From assembly GCA_022661535.1 (NCBI GenBank), contig JAKULF010000004.1, positions 3,596,001 to 3,660,000 of the forward strand: a stretch of DNA of 64,000 nt. The letters are read 5' to 3'. Each line of letters starts with the position of its first letter. Position 1 is the stretch's first letter. Made by a program: the position numbers and the translations under genes. The notes under the pieces are model-generated. The model was not told the origin of the DNA, made no database searches, and was given only the letters and a program-made list of their open reading frames with translations. This document shows, in pieces, positions 1 to 12,263 of this stretch. Origin of the DNA: Eutypa lata (lineage: Eukaryota > Ascomycota > Sordariomycetes > Xylariales > Diatrypaceae).

Positions 1-39
1 GCTACCAAGAAGATTCAAGAGGGGTTTGCCGATAAGTGA
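1..39 (+). CDS. C-terminal end of a gene that begins outside the window (tentative)
   Basis: Reading from the first base, frame 1 is open for twelve codons (ATKKIQEGFADK) and closes with TGA at 37-39. The codons and the lysine-rich tail look like a normal protein end, but twelve codons cannot identify a family, and the open frame could be chance. Confidence 0.3.
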   Translation, partial: ATKKIQEGFADK

Positions 40-1710
40 AGTTATACATAGACACTCCTTATCGGTACCAGTACCCTGAATCACGTGCACCCCCCGTAGG
101 CATAGGTTTGAAACTGTCTACCTCCTACTACCCACCTGCCTAGGTTACTCACCTACTACACTTCGCACTTTCCTCAACTTATCACCCCCATCAAAGTGTA
201 ACCCCATACCATTTGGTCTCGCACCCTTCTACACATCAATCACCCCCACAAAACATCACCCATACATACCTACCTCTACTTACCTCTACCTACCTACCAG
301 TGGACCCATCCCTTGTGTCTGCTTTTTGTCGCATCCACTTCATCAACTTCTGAAGAGTAATCAACAATCCCACCTGTATAACCTATCACACATTCTCCTT
401 CCTTCCCTTTTTCCATCATCATCATCATTATCGGCTTGTCCGTTAGCCGTATCTCCGATCGACATCTTTCACATTTCCGCTTTCGCCGTTCTTCGGCTTC
501 CCGACAGTTTCAATAGTTTCCCATCACCGGGTCTGTATTTCTATCGCCACTTTCCTAGCCTGGATCGTCGTTATTGCAGTGGACAATTCTCTTTGCCCAA
601 CGTGACTAGGTGAGTCCTGTTCTATACTTTTGACCCTATATTCATATTCTCTGTTTCTTTCCCGCGTCTGTTCTGCGGCCGCGGTTGCGGTCGGGATCAG
701 GATCGCATCCATTGGGGCGCAAAACCATCCAGTCCCTCTCTCTTTCATGCTTCCTCTTCCATCTTCCCTCGAGATCATCATCTCTTCCTCTGATTTCCCT
801 TGGACCATTGGCATTCCTCGAGGTACGTGGAAATGGTGCGCTCGATGCGAGAAATCCCTTCTATTATCTCGCCGTCTGCCATAGCTTCAGTACACATCAT
901 CTCCCCTTGACTAGCATTGTGCCGACCGCCTGGTTTGTTGCTTAGCCTTGCACTGAATGCCATGATGCCATATATAATCCCCGATCTGGCCGTTGCGCAA
1001 TACAATGACCGGACTGCCTGACGACCCCCAGTTGCTCTGCCTGCCCTGTCCCATTCCCCGTGTCTGCAGGCATTACCATTACCAAGTGCACTGGTATGGC
1101 TGAATTTCAGGTAGAATGGCCACTGGTCCATGGTGGTGCTGATAGGGGCCTCCCGGGTAGCCGGGGATTAACCTGCAGATTAGCCCCTATATGCCCCGGC
1201 TCCTTGTGGTTTTTTGACGCCCTTCATAGTGTTGACATCCTTTTGAACCCCTCGTTTTGCCGAGCCCTGCAAGCACAGACACATCGTGATAAACACTTGT
1301 CAACTTATTGCCCCATCTCTCCTTGTTATCCCACCCTTCAAATTGACAGTCTGCGTCAGCAAGCAAACAACCACATCCATTGTAGCCTTGTTCGCATCTT
1401 TTCTGCCCCACCTTCAACCTTCATCAACATCATCTCCAACCTTCATCAACATCATCTCCAACCTTCATCAACATCATCTCCAACCACCATCAACCTTCAT
1501 CAATATCATCTTCCTTGAATCAGGACAACATCCAACCCATCAGGAAAAAGGCACTGCACACGCCATCATCAACTTCATAGCCTTTTCCATCATTTTCAAC
1601 ATTGATATTTGAAGAATTCAACTCTCCAAGAAGAAAAAACATTCCTTCCTCTGTATGACCACGCTAGCAACTTCACTAACTTCATCTGTTCCCAGACGAA
1701 TCTAACGATC
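40..1710. other. Intergenic region and probable long leader of the RRM gene
   Basis: No convincing coding region was seen. The strand is pyrimidine-rich with many ACCT tracts at 150-300, as in promoters of filamentous fungi. A GTGAGT at 610 preceded by an open pyrimidine-rich stretch, and a TGCAG at about 1065-1069, could bound an intron in the 5' leader of the downstream gene; this is inference only. A CACGTG lies at 83-88, and a 22 bp tandem repeat at 1418-1483 is listed separately. Confidence 0.4.
1418..1483 (+). repeat. 22 bp tandem repeat, three identical copies
   Basis: Three consecutive identical 22 bp units beginning CCTTCATCAACATC are followed by a degenerate partial copy reaching about 1514. 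It lies 230-290 bp upstream of the RRM gene start, probably in its transcribed leader. The repeat is read directly from the sequence; any regulatory role is speculative. Confidence 0.85.
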
Positions 1711-4203
1711 ATGTCGAATATCGGTGATCAGACTGACAAGCCCACTGGTGGTGTTGCATCGCCAGATGGATCTTCGTCCTCTCAGGAGCAAGGAGGTAAG
1801 TCACATACTCCCGTTTTTCATTCTACCTTTGCTATGCACCATTGTAGCCCGTGAGGATGAGCGATTGCATTTTATCAACACCCCCGCCTCTTTGGCACCC
1901 TGATGCTGTGATCGTTAATAATGGACTCGCATTATTTGAACTTGACAACCCCACTTGTACAAGTATCAAGACCAGAACTGATTAATCATTGCAGGCGGAG
2001 CGCGTCTTGATGCTCGATTCGAATCGTTGACTATCGAGCCTCTTGAGACCAGAAAGTAGGTGACATCCTTCATGATTGATATATCGTAGCTGACGATCCA
2101 CTAGTGCCAACATGTTCAACCACAACGGCATCCCATCCGGCTTGCCTCAGGGCTATCGCGGTAACATTGCCCAGTAAGTAGTCCTGAAATTACCGCTTTG
2201 GTAATAGCCCCACTGATGCGCAGGTTTGATAGGAACCCGACCCAGTTCCAAGTCGGCAACGTCCCTGGTGATGGCGACGTTTTCTTGTCGGCAGGCGGAG
2301 CAACCAATGTGGCTCCAGGTGGCTTCTCAGGAAATTATCCTGCTTATCCTGCTAACCAACCGGGCACTACTGGCGAACTCCCAGTTGGTCCCGGCTCGGG
2401 TCGCCGCGAGCGCTCCGGAGTTGATGCTCAGGCATACTACCCAGCCAACGCTTGTGTCTTCGTTGCCAAGTAAGTTTGATGCCTTCCACTTTATGAGTCC
2501 CTTATTGACTGGCACACACACTAGCCTCCCCGAGAGCATCAAGGATAGCCGTCTCGAGGCAGAGGTGACTCGTGCCTTCAGTGAGTTCGGCACTGTCTTC
2601 GTGAAGATTCGTCGCGATCATAAAAATATGCCTTTCGCATTTTGTCAATTCACGGTAAGTTGTGATGTTGATCTGTGCAGATAATGAACCTTGCTTACGG
2701 GGTATTAGAAAGCAGAGGAAGCCCAACAGGCCAAGGTTCAAGGCAAAGGCATCATGATTGATGGCCGCCCATGCCGCACCGAGATGGTCAAGGCAAACCG
2801 TAAGTAACGAAACAAGATCCGTTGAATGAATTTGAAAAGTTGATGTGGAAACCAGGATCCTTCGTTATCTACAACGCCCAAGGTTTTGACATTGGCGTCG
2901 AAGAGGCAAGATACCAGCTTGGCACCTATGGAGCGATGTCCAAGTGTGAACTCCTCCACCCTCACATTCTTGAGGCTCTGAAGCTATCGAGTGGCGTCCT
3001 TGTCGAATTCACCACATTTGATCCCAGTCGTGACGTAGTGTCTGTGAGTAAAACTTGGGCTCCTCTGGGAGTGTCATCACGCTCATTCTTGTGCTTACAT
3101 GACCCATAGTCATTCCGCAACAATGCGCAATACCGAGTCATGGCCTATGACTTGAAGAAGGCCCTTAAATCTCAGAAGCCCGATTCCGACGAAGAGTGGC
3201 TGAAGAGATACGATGCTGATCGACGATCAATCTTCATTGGCAACCTGCCATCCGACATGGACAACCTTAGTGATATTATCCGAGGAATCATGGGAGAGAT
3301 CGGCGATGTCGACAATGTCCACATTGTCCAGAAGGAGTCCAAAACCGGTTTGTGGAAACCCCGCCATCATGTTCACATTCAAGTAGAAATCTAACATACG
3401 GGGTTTCATAGGCTATGGAAGAGTCAATGTATTCGGCTTCGTTACGTTTGCCCGCCCCGACATGGCAGATCTTGCTATCCAGCGCATGGTAAGTAGCCGC
3501 ACGTTCGCTCTGTGGCTTGCTTCGTATATTGACAGAATATCGGCAGGATGGAATCACCGTAGGCGGCTGCCGCATTCGTGTTGAGCGTAAATCGGGCCGC
3601 AATGGACCTCAACCGCGACGCATGCAGTCCCGTGTAGCGCTGTCTGAGACTAGCCCAGCTCCCACTATGGGAACCAATGGCTCCGCGCATGCCAGAGCTA
3701 ACCCCGCGACTCCTCTTCGATCGGTTTCCCGTGGCATGACTGGTGTCTCGGGTGCTGAGGTGTATGCAGGAAACGGCAACGCTTATAGCGATCTGCCTGT
3801 GAACCACAGACCTGGTTACACCGGCTATGGAGCTTACGAAGCTCTATTGAATGGCAACTTCCCTGCCACCCCTCAAGGCACCCCGGGAGTCGGAAGTCCC
3901 TACAACAATAGTGCTTACGGCAATGGTAACGGTAACACCAACACCAACAGCAGCCAATTCTACTGGGCAGCCCCGTATCTGACGGACCAGGCCTTAACCG
4001 TTCCAACCATGGCCTACTACCGTCCGGATACAAACTATTCGCCCATGGCACCCTCAACTCAGGACCAGACTCAGGCCCATGCTCCGACTTCGATTCCACG
4101 AGCGATGCACCAGGCGGGAACTCCGACCAGAGCCGCGAGCCAAGACGAGCTCTTCAAATCTGAGGCTGAGGGAGAAGATATCAAGAGTGCCAAGAGTGCT
4201 TAG
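1711..4203 (+). CDS. Multi-RRM RNA-binding protein
   Basis: Ten exons are proposed: 1711-1795, 1995-2055, 2105-2173, 2224-2469, 2525-2654, 2709-2799, 2856-3043, 3110-3347, 3412-3488 and 3547-4203, giving 613 residues with consistent phase and GT-AG borders. RNA-recognition motifs are visible. The first, about residues 148-225, has RNP2-like CVFVANLP and RNP1-like MPFAFCQFT. A second, more divergent one spans about 228-310. The last, about 328-415, has SIFIGNLP and VFGFVTFA. The C-terminal 190 residues are low-complexity and rich in N, G, S, T and P, typical of disordered tails in RNA-binding proteins. It is presumably a nuclear or cytoplasmic regulator of mRNA; I do not recognise a named orthologue. 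The last acceptor is placed at 3546 because the AG at 3534 would lead into a stop. Confidence 0.88.
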
Positions 4204-6923
4204 CTTGTTAACTCATGATCTTTAAGAAGGATGAGTGAAGTTGTGATATGACAAGGAATTGGTTCCCAACTTCACCTAAGAACATGGCTATGTTCGCCCA
4301 CGAAATGGTGGTAAGGAAAGGATATTTGCTCGAAATAACACCCACGGAATTATAAAAATTTGCAGACCCCGGAAAATACAGGCAATCGACAACCACAAAC
4401 AACCCGGTCTTGAAGGACTGATGTGCTAAGGAACAAGGAATTTTGTGCTGAGGATCGGACATGAATCTGGCTTGATGCTTTAGGAGGCAACTTATGATAT
4501 GGATCATCTTAGCAGTATTGAGTGCTCTTGGCTAGATGGACCCAGTTTATTTCTTTTGACAGGAGGGCATATGAATAGGATATGCTAGGTCATCTAGCAT
4601 CTGCTTGTTGGCCACGCTCCTTTTGTCATTAGACCTATGTAGTTTTCAGCATTAGCTTCGCTCAACGAAATCAACTATCAGTTTCAGAGTTCTTACCGTT
4701 CTCGCGGGGATTGTGCTTTGACAATATGCTTGGTGAATGCAGTTCCAAGTCGTTGTGGTTCTGCTGACTCTACCGCCCCAGCTGTTTGGGTGGGATCAAG
4801 GGTAGAGCTGAAGGGACCGAGGCCAACATCTCAACATCAGGCGATATCCCAAACAGGGAGACTCTAACCTTGTTAACAATAATAGCCAGATTATTATTGT
4901 CAAGGCAAGTGTGAATTATTTTGCCCATCACGACAATAGAGCTGCCGCCGCCTCTGATTAGAAGAAGTCCTAGAGACAATTATGTCCATCTCTCTTTGAG
5001 ATAGATGCCAAGGAGAGGCCTTGTGGCCAGCCGTTGCCATTGCCGCTGCCATGTCTCTGAGCATGGGCAACGGGGGTCGTTTCCAAAACCTAGAGAACTA
5101 GTCAGTAATAGGGCTTGATCGATGAGCATGGCCACAAACCTAATCGTTACGAAGTAGCTAGACAATAGGTAAATATCACCTTGGAGAGAAGGCAGAAGCA
5201 TAAGGAGTAGTTGCTCCGATGGATGCCCTAAGGCATCCATACATTCCGTACTATAAGTAGGGCCTTCCGCCATATGGACCACTCACTTAAATTCTTTCCT
5301 TTCTCCAACTTAATATATTCACCTTATCGTGGAGATTCGTAGATGCGCGCCATCCTTCAGACCTGCCGTGACACCAATGATGGAAGCGCATGCCTTGGTA
5401 TCACAGAGCCGCTCGGAGAAGAAATGTCGATGACTTTGATCGAATTGATGACTGTCAGTTTAGGATAAGTGATAATGGTGAATTCAATGGAATCAATGAT
5501 GATGAATTTGATGAAGTCGATGATGAGAAGTATTTGAATCGACGGCTTAAAAAGAAATCAATAATATTGATGATAAATAATGGTGATGGAATCGGCGATG
5601 GATGATGAATCGACGAAAAGTAGTGCAGGGCCGACTGTTAGAGTTAGGTGATCTCACAATGGTGGTGGCATGTATGTATGTAGGTATGCTTGAGGAATTG
5701 CCCGTCGTCGGTCAAGAAAGAAATTGGAGGTTTGATTATTTACGTCGAAGGTCGACCTACGAACTCTCACCCAAGAGAGCCTGTACCTTTGTATCTTGGT
5801 ATCATTGTATGACAGCGGCTAAGGCAATATTAAGGTTTGGTTACTCTAGTTAGTTACGTCGTTAGCGCCTAGAGCTAACAGGTTCACGTGATGAGCTGCA
5901 GCAAAACAACGCTAACGATATTGGTCTAAGCGTTGACGCAAGCGAGGCCAGAGCATTTCTGTGCCATGGGCCATCGTGAGGGCCGGTGAGTGCCCCCCAC
6001 CTACGGAAGTGGGCCATCTGGCGAGGATGGACGACAACTTATTACTACTACGAATCTTCTTAAGCCTAGGAGAGAGACGGGTTAGTCTTGAGTGAAGAAT
6101 TTTACGCGCTTCTCTCCTTTGGCCATTCCATATCGTATTTCACATTTGGCAAGCTTCTTCTGTCTGCGAGTAACTGCATTATTCTAAGCATATTGTGCGT
6201 CTCATTCACCAGATTGTGCTTGTTGCTGGTTGGCTGTCTGAGCCTTTGTTAGCAAAGTAAAATACCAGCCTTGGTTAAACGAAATCCAGATTGGTTCGCG
6301 CAACACGTACCCCCTGAATCAATTCGCGCCGTAAACGTTAAGGGGCCGGAAGAACTCAACACCCGCTGCAATGGGGTCTCCATCGTTTGAGGCTTCAAAT
6401 GCCATCATATACGTAACATATGGTGCTTTTCTGTAAGTTGTCTTTATTTGCAAGATTTTGATGTCGATGTCAGTCTCAGGAATGGTATCGTCTGTTCCTG
6501 ACTGCACAGATTGCTGTTGGTTTCTTCTTGGTAGCTTTGGGTTATTGCTAGCTATATCATCTGTTAGGTGGCATGGGCAAGAGCATTATAACCCATGAGG
6601 TGTAAGCAGTGGTATTGCAGCGAATAAGGCAAGAGTGGCTATTGACCCCGGGAGAAAATTGTCTAAACTATCCTCTATGCCTCCTCGTGAATGACCTGGG
6701 TATCATGTTGCAAGCTGGTGAATTGATAAAGTAGGCTAACCACTGTTCGAAATATAGGTTGCTAGGGACGGGCTTGGCCTGGAAGATGAGGAACCAGTCC
6801 AAAGCGAATTTCCTGTCGGGAAATAGAACTCAGTCGGGTTAGAATACTAAACAGAGAGCATACGGCTCTTGACGGATCCCTCCCATAGTTTCTCTAGACC
6901 ATCTTACTAACCCATATATGTAG
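4204..6923. other. Long intergenic region without a recognised gene
   Basis: No gene could be supported. At 5410-5610 the + strand is a degenerate GAT/GAA-rich stretch (aspartate and glutamate codons in one frame) that looks like a decayed trinucleotide repeat rather than a gene. On the minus strand 6319-6585 is open without an ATG and reads like normal protein near its end (a stretch ending FRPLNVYGAN), but I do not recognise it. A CACGTG occurs at 5884-5889. Confidence 0.4.
5410..5610 (+). repeat. Degenerate GAT/GAA-rich stretch
   Basis: Roughly 200 bases dominated by GAT, GAA and AAT triplets, including GATGATGAATTTGATGAAG around 5500. It keeps a short open frame encoding D, E and N, as expected from an expanded and diverged triplet repeat. 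No homology is recognised. Confidence 0.35.
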
Positions 6924-6956
6924 CTATTCCGATTGCGCTCAACTTCATTGCCGCTG
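6924..6956 (+). pseudogene. Possible stranded first-helix exon of the symporter
   Basis: A 33-base segment is preceded by a branch-point-like TACTAAC and TAG and followed by GTGAGT. Read with one preceding base it gives AIPIALNFIAA, the hydrophobic start expected of the first helix of the adjacent symporter. The next 490 bases contain no frame that continues the helix and its following loop, so the exon seems cut off from the rest. Confidence 0.3.
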
Positions 6957-7448
6957 GTGAGTAGTAGTAGAGTCACCAAGATGCTCACCTGAGCACCCAT
7001 CTCATTTTGAGATCATGAGCGGCAGCATTATTTTGGGACGTTCACAATCGACTGTCCACGGCGCATTGTCTCCATAGGAGATTCAACTTAACATGACGAG
7101 ATGCTCGTCGAGATAGGATCAGAGTATGAGTTACGCAAGCTGACTGTAGGTTTATACCCAAGATCAAGAGGTCTATTCTCTCTCGGGCCAGGTTGTTGCC
7201 AATCTAACCCGGGAGGAAAAGACTGTGGCTCACTACGGGCGCGTAATCGAAGCAGTCTTTTGTCTGGGTCCACCCTTCCGCCCCTATCTTAGGGTATATG
7301 GGAGGAGATCCGGGAAGACTGTGACGATGAAGCTGAGATTGTACCGTAATTACTCGATCAAGTTAATGCTTGCGTGGGAAACGTGCTGCCGCTCCGATCA
7401 AACCCCCCTTTGCCCTTCAGCGTTTTGGATATACTAACCGTGTTAGCA

Positions 7449-8939
7449 ATGGGTTCGGGTATCCTGTTCTCGTATCCTCAGCTGGCTACTCTGGCTGGCC
7501 TTCAAGGCGTCATCGTGTACGCCATTTCCTCGTCATTTCCTCTGCTCATCTTCGCTGCTCTCGTACCTATCATACGCAGGAAGTGTCCCGAAGGCTTCGT
7601 ATTGACCGAATGGGCGAGGCAGAGGTTCGGCATTGTGACGGCATTATATCTGGGTGCACTAACATTACTCACCCTGTTCCTATATATGGTAGCCGAGCTG
7701 TCAGCAATTGGACAGGTAATTAACGCCTTAACCGGGTTGTATGGATTGCCTGTGATCATCGTGGAATGTGTTATCACAACTATCTACACCTGTAAGTTAC
7801 TCGAACCAATCACCAGGCTATTCTTTGGATTACTTCATAAATCATGGCCAAATCTTACTAATTGATGTCCGACAGCTCTAGGAGGTTTCACCATTTCGTT
7901 CCTTACCGACAATGTACAAGGAGCGATGGTCTGCTGTCTAATCATCATCGCTGCTGTCACCGTTGGTGTCAAAGTGGATATCCAGCCTGATCTAGTCAAA
8001 GGCTCTCCGCTGCTGGACGCGAGCCTGATCGGCTGGCAGATCATATACATCCTGCCCATCGCCATTTTGACGAACCAGTTCTTCCTCGCCAACTTCTGGC
8101 TGCGAGCCTTCGCCTCCAGAACGGACAAGGATTTATGGGTGGGCCTCGGGATAGCCTCTTTCGTGATATTTTGTGTGTTGCTCCTGGTCGGCTTTACGGG
8201 TCTCATTGCTGTCTGGTCTGGCGCATTTCCAGGCGACCCCCCTGCCGAGGATGGCTCTATTGCCTTTTTCCTGCTGCTCGAACAGCTACCCAACTGGGTC
8301 GTCGGTATCGTCATCGTCATGGTAGTGACCCTCAGCACCGCTGCCTTCGATAGCTTGCAGTCTGCCATGGTTTCGTCAGCGTCCAACGACGTCTTCCGCA
8401 ACCGTCTCAACATCTGGTGGATCCGCGCCGGGGTCGTGCTGATCATCATCCCAGTCGTGGTGATAGCCATCCAAGCGCCCGGTATCCTGCAGATCTATCT
8501 TATTTCAGATCTGCTGTCCGCGGCCGTCATTCCAGTGCTGGTTATTGGCTTATCGGAGCGCTTCTACTTCTGGCGCGGCTTTGAGGTCGTCGTCGGTGGC
8601 CTCGGTGGTATCTTGACCGTCTTCATCTTCGGCACTATCTACTACGACAGTGCGAAACAGGGTGGCGAGCTCATCCTACTCCAGCAGGGCCTGTACACCG
8701 GCGACTGGGGCGCGTTTGGCGCTTTCGTCGCTGCCCCGGTTGGCGGTGTCGTTTGGGGCTGCATTGCACTGGCCTTTAGGCTCACGATTCAGCTCTTGCA
8801 GTCTAAGATAGCAGGCCGGCGGTTCGATGCTTTTGATCGCCCGATCGAGGTGCAGCGACAGTACGACAGCCTCCCGGAAGACGCAGCAATAAACGGAGAC
8901 GAGGTGCCAATGCCTAAAGTAACTGGGAAGTTCTTTTAA
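7449..8939 (+). CDS. Sodium/solute symporter (SSS family), 5' end unresolved, possibly truncated
   Basis: Two exons, 7449-7791 and 7876-8939, join in phase across a GTAAGT...CAG intron and give 468 residues from the first ATG. Many hydrophobic segments and the blocks GSGILFSYPQLATLAG, VLTEWARQRFG, VVECVITTIYT-like, SLGGFTISFLTDNVQG and VTLSTAAFDSLQSAM place it in the sodium:solute symporter superfamily, which in fungi includes the urea transporter Dur3. It is shorter than Dur3 (about 690 residues) and resembles a shorter fungal subfamily; the substrate is unknown. The first transmembrane helix is missing from this model. A 33-nt exon-like piece at 6924-6956, reading AIPIALNFIAA between CTAAC..TAG and GTGAGT signals, may encode it, but no open exon links it to 7449. 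The open frame upstream to 7374 has only a GTG. A TACTAAC..TTAG just before 7447 may be a true acceptor. Possibly a decaying gene. Confidence 0.75.
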
Positions 8940-10241
8940 GTCGCTTCAACAGGGCATTAGGCCATGTGAGGTCCTGCATATAATCAGTATAGTATCGTAT
9001 GCAGGTTTCTGTAAGCGACATGGCATTATGTGCTACGAGAAAGAGATTAAGCACGTACATGGTCTTGGTTAACTACATTGCCTTCACTAATCACTGGAGG
9101 TCTGTGTACGTGCTTTATTCTTATTTTGGTATCTAAAATAGAGGCTGGAGAAGTAATTTCAACGGGCACTTTCTCATTACCTTTGAGGAGGGCAGAGTAT
9201 CCAGCCAGGTGTAAAAGGGGGGCTGGGACATGTATGTTACTATTCAGTGAAAGGTTTATCATACAAGTGAGCCTAGGAGCATAATATCCATGCTAATATT
9301 ATGAAATAGCCGTATGATTGTACTTGAGCATCTATATGCCCAATGTAGTGCATAGTTATCTCATACTTTATAAGGCAGGTGTTAACATACCATGATCGCT
9401 TCGACCACCACACCTCATCCGTCGTCCACTTTGATATTACCAAGCTCTGTCTACAGTAATACCGTATATACAGAAGGTCAATGAAGGGCAAATATGACGT
9501 AAGACCATGTCATAACTGTACCTCAGGCCTGGAACTGCGGCGTGACCGCCTCACTTCGGAAAGGTACAGGATCCGTCCACTATGAAGTCGGAACCATGAG
9601 CCTCATCGGTGTATTTTTGTAACTTGATATGCAATCCAATATAAGGCCACTGTTTCTCTTCTTGGCATATTGGTCGAGCTCAAGACAGGGCGATAGTACT
9701 ACCGAGTTACTCAAAAACCAAGCAAGGTTGTGCTCGTGGTCTGAAGAATACAAAACCAACCACACATTCTTTACTTTCTCCTTTCAGCGGCTGCTATTAG
9801 AGGGCACTGTACGACTTACCGCTATAACCCAATACTTTAATCTCTTGTTATACATAAAGCCTGCTTTATTTGGCCTCGCAGCCTTACCCTAACTGATCGG
9901 CGGTCAGCAGGACATCCGGAATGTTATATTTTCACGCCAATTAAAACACGTAGGACTCTACGCCCTCATTTTCCTACATAACTTGATCCATATAATCAGA
10001 GGCAACTAGAGGCGTTGCTTCATCTCAAGTCTCAGCCTTCGAGATATTGGATTGTTGCCCCTCTTCTGTAGGCTGTGCCTACTCCGAGCTCTTGAATATA
10101 TTGCCTTCCTCATTCCCCTTGATCTGGGGGAGGGGGGGCTGTTCGAGGAAAACCCCCCAACAGAAGGAAATCTTCTAATTCACCTAAAGCTAGTTCCTCT
10201 CCATATCCAGTTGTGCATGATTTGTGACCTTGTCATAATGA
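8940..10241. other. Intergenic region, nothing recognised
   Basis: A+T-rich spacer between the symporter and the rhodopsin-like pseudogene. Short open frames on both strands lack family features or splice context. No RNA gene or clear repeat was seen. Confidence 0.4.
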
Positions 10242-11408
10242 GTGCTATCGAAAGACCCCATTCCTTCTGTTGGTCCGGTAGTCATTGCGGTTTGTGTGCC
10301 TTTGCCCATCATAACTACTATCCTTCGATCTATTACATCCATATATAACTTTGGCAAGGTGGGAGTTGAGGACTGGTTGGCGCTATCTGGCTTGATATTC
10401 TTCTTAGCTTGGTCTGCCTGCTGCTAATTTTGTACGCCAGTTTTCCCTTCCCAAGGCATTTCCTCTCCAAACTTCTGCGAATCTAATACAACGCGTAGCG
10501 ATTTATCACTATGGCAAAGGGAACGCAGTTGCAGCGGCGAAGGCATGTCTATGATCCCCGAATGCTTTGGATTGGAACAAATCACAGACATCCCTAACTT
10601 CCCTCCCTGGTCTGCGTATTCAGCTGGATATGCAGCAGGACCGAGCAAACTGACCACCAAACTGAGCCTGCTATTCCTCTATCATCGACTTTTTGGTATC
10701 AATCGGGCCTACGCAATCTGGATTAAGATTCTTGGGTTTGCCCAACTCGGAAATACGATTGCTTCAATATCTGTCAACGCATTCCAATGTGTCCCTGTTC
10801 ACAAGTACTGAGATCCCTCGGTCACCGGCGGCCGTTGCATCCACGTTGGAGCGTGGTTGGCCGGGATTGAATCCACAAACTCAGGTGTTGACTTGGGCAT
10901 GACGATACTGGTGATGTTCATGGTCCGAAACATTCAAATGACCCTATCTACTATGTTGAAACTGGCGGGTGTGTTTACTTTGGGGGGATGTGAGTAGCTG
11001 CTGCGTCTTTTCACTCCTGTATAGGTGCTAATGATAGCCAGCGCTGGTATTATTGGGTTCATCAAGATTGGATTGGCTTTCCATAGCACGATAAGGAGGA
11101 AACCTTATCCACACCTACCTAACAGTGTGATCACAGTGGCTTTCATTGACAACAGCGCAGGTGGTCAATTCCTCAGAGCCACGTTTGCGATTGTGCAGAT
11201 GGCAGTAAGCGGGATTTGCTGTTGTGTAATCACGTATAAACCGATCATCACACGATTGCACTTCTTCCATCGCCTAGCGTCTAGCATATCGTTTTATACT
11301 AGAAGGATTCTCTTTACCAGAAAATGTTCGACAGAAGACAGCGACCAAACTTCTCGCGGTTGGATTCACCTAAATGCTAACGGCAATGGGGAGGATCTCC
11401 GAAACTAA
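10242..11408 (+). pseudogene. Decayed fungal rhodopsin-like (SAT4/PTH11-type) seven-helix membrane protein
   Basis: Pieces of one membrane protein family occur in order: GKVGVEDWLALSGLIFFLAWS (about 10349-10411), TKLSLLFLYHRLFGINRA (about 10650-10715), FQCVPVHKY then DPSVTGGRCIHVG (10784-10850), VRNIQMTLSTMLKLAGVFTLGG (10920-10990), then the last helices with VITYKPIITRLHFF (about 11230-11270) up to a TAA at 11408. Three lesions are visible. There is no in-frame ATG: one at 10238 is in another frame, with a TGA at 10239-10241. An in-frame TAA lies at 10425-10427. A TGA at 10809-10811 sits exactly where the family normally has the tryptophan of the HKYWDPS block. A plausible GTGAGT...ATAG intron (about 10991-11038) still restores phase downstream. 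Members of this family are plasma-membrane proteins, some linked to host or surface sensing; this copy is unlikely to make one. Confidence 0.75.
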
Positions 11409-12263
11409 AAATGATTCTACGCATATGAGAGATTTCAGTAAGAACAGGTCAATGGGATCGACTGTGAGGTTTTATTTAATATACTAGATCCTTCCGACTC
11501 GTCTGTGCCGCAAATATGCATCTTACTATCATTACGAGGCCATACACACACTGATATAATAGGGCTCACAATCTCTTTCAGATAGTTAGCTAGTTGAATC
11601 GCATGTATTGTATAGCATACTCTACCGTAAGTACAGATAAAGGTAGTTAAACTCCTTTCTAAGACATATCGTCTCGCACTATACCTTACAAGAAGACTAA
11701 GATCTATAAATACTCAAGTCCACACGCTTAACTACCACCTGCTTGTGTTCCTAGTTCCCATTTTGTCAATCTATAGACTATACTTCGCATATCGACAAGC
11801 TCATTTGCATGGAGGCAATCATCATCACAGGTTTTTAACTCAAGTTCTTACAGGGTGCCGAGTATGAGAACTGTCCCTGGGAAATTTCAGAAATGGCAGA
11901 AACATCATGGCCAACTAACCAGAATCGCGTGCCAATTCCAATGCTCTGTTTTTCTCCATTACGTCAAAACAAGCTGCGTCGACGAATCCGCAGCACTGTT
12001 AGCATCTAGAAATATCTTACCAAGCCTTGGAAAATGGTATAATTAAGCATCACCTATACTGTGGAATGCTTACATGGGTTTTCGAGCGGGCATGCGCGTC
12101 GCTGGATCCTTCACAGCCCCTCGAATCGTAGCTGCCTATCTCGGCATAAGACGTAGTAGGGAACCTGAGTTTGTATCTGGACCCGGTGAGCATCGATGGG
12201 GTCCTCATCTCGGGGTTGAGGTACTCGGCTTTATATAATGACGACTGGGTCGTTCGTCCCGTG
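11409..12263. other. Intergenic region, nothing recognised
   Basis: A+T-rich spacer between two decayed genes. A 63-codon open frame at 11855-12046 on the + strand shows no family features. No RNA gene or clear repeat was seen. Confidence 0.35.

Noticed and set aside
5390..5853. Two short + strand frames in the 5.4-5.9 kb region
   Set aside because: The first follows a degenerate GAT/GAA repeat and the second has no protein-like features.
10806..10814. Repeat-induced point mutation as the cause of the pseudogene stop
   Set aside because: On the strand where the change would be C to T, the mutated C precedes C, not A, so the preferred CpA context is absent, and one change is not evidence of the process.
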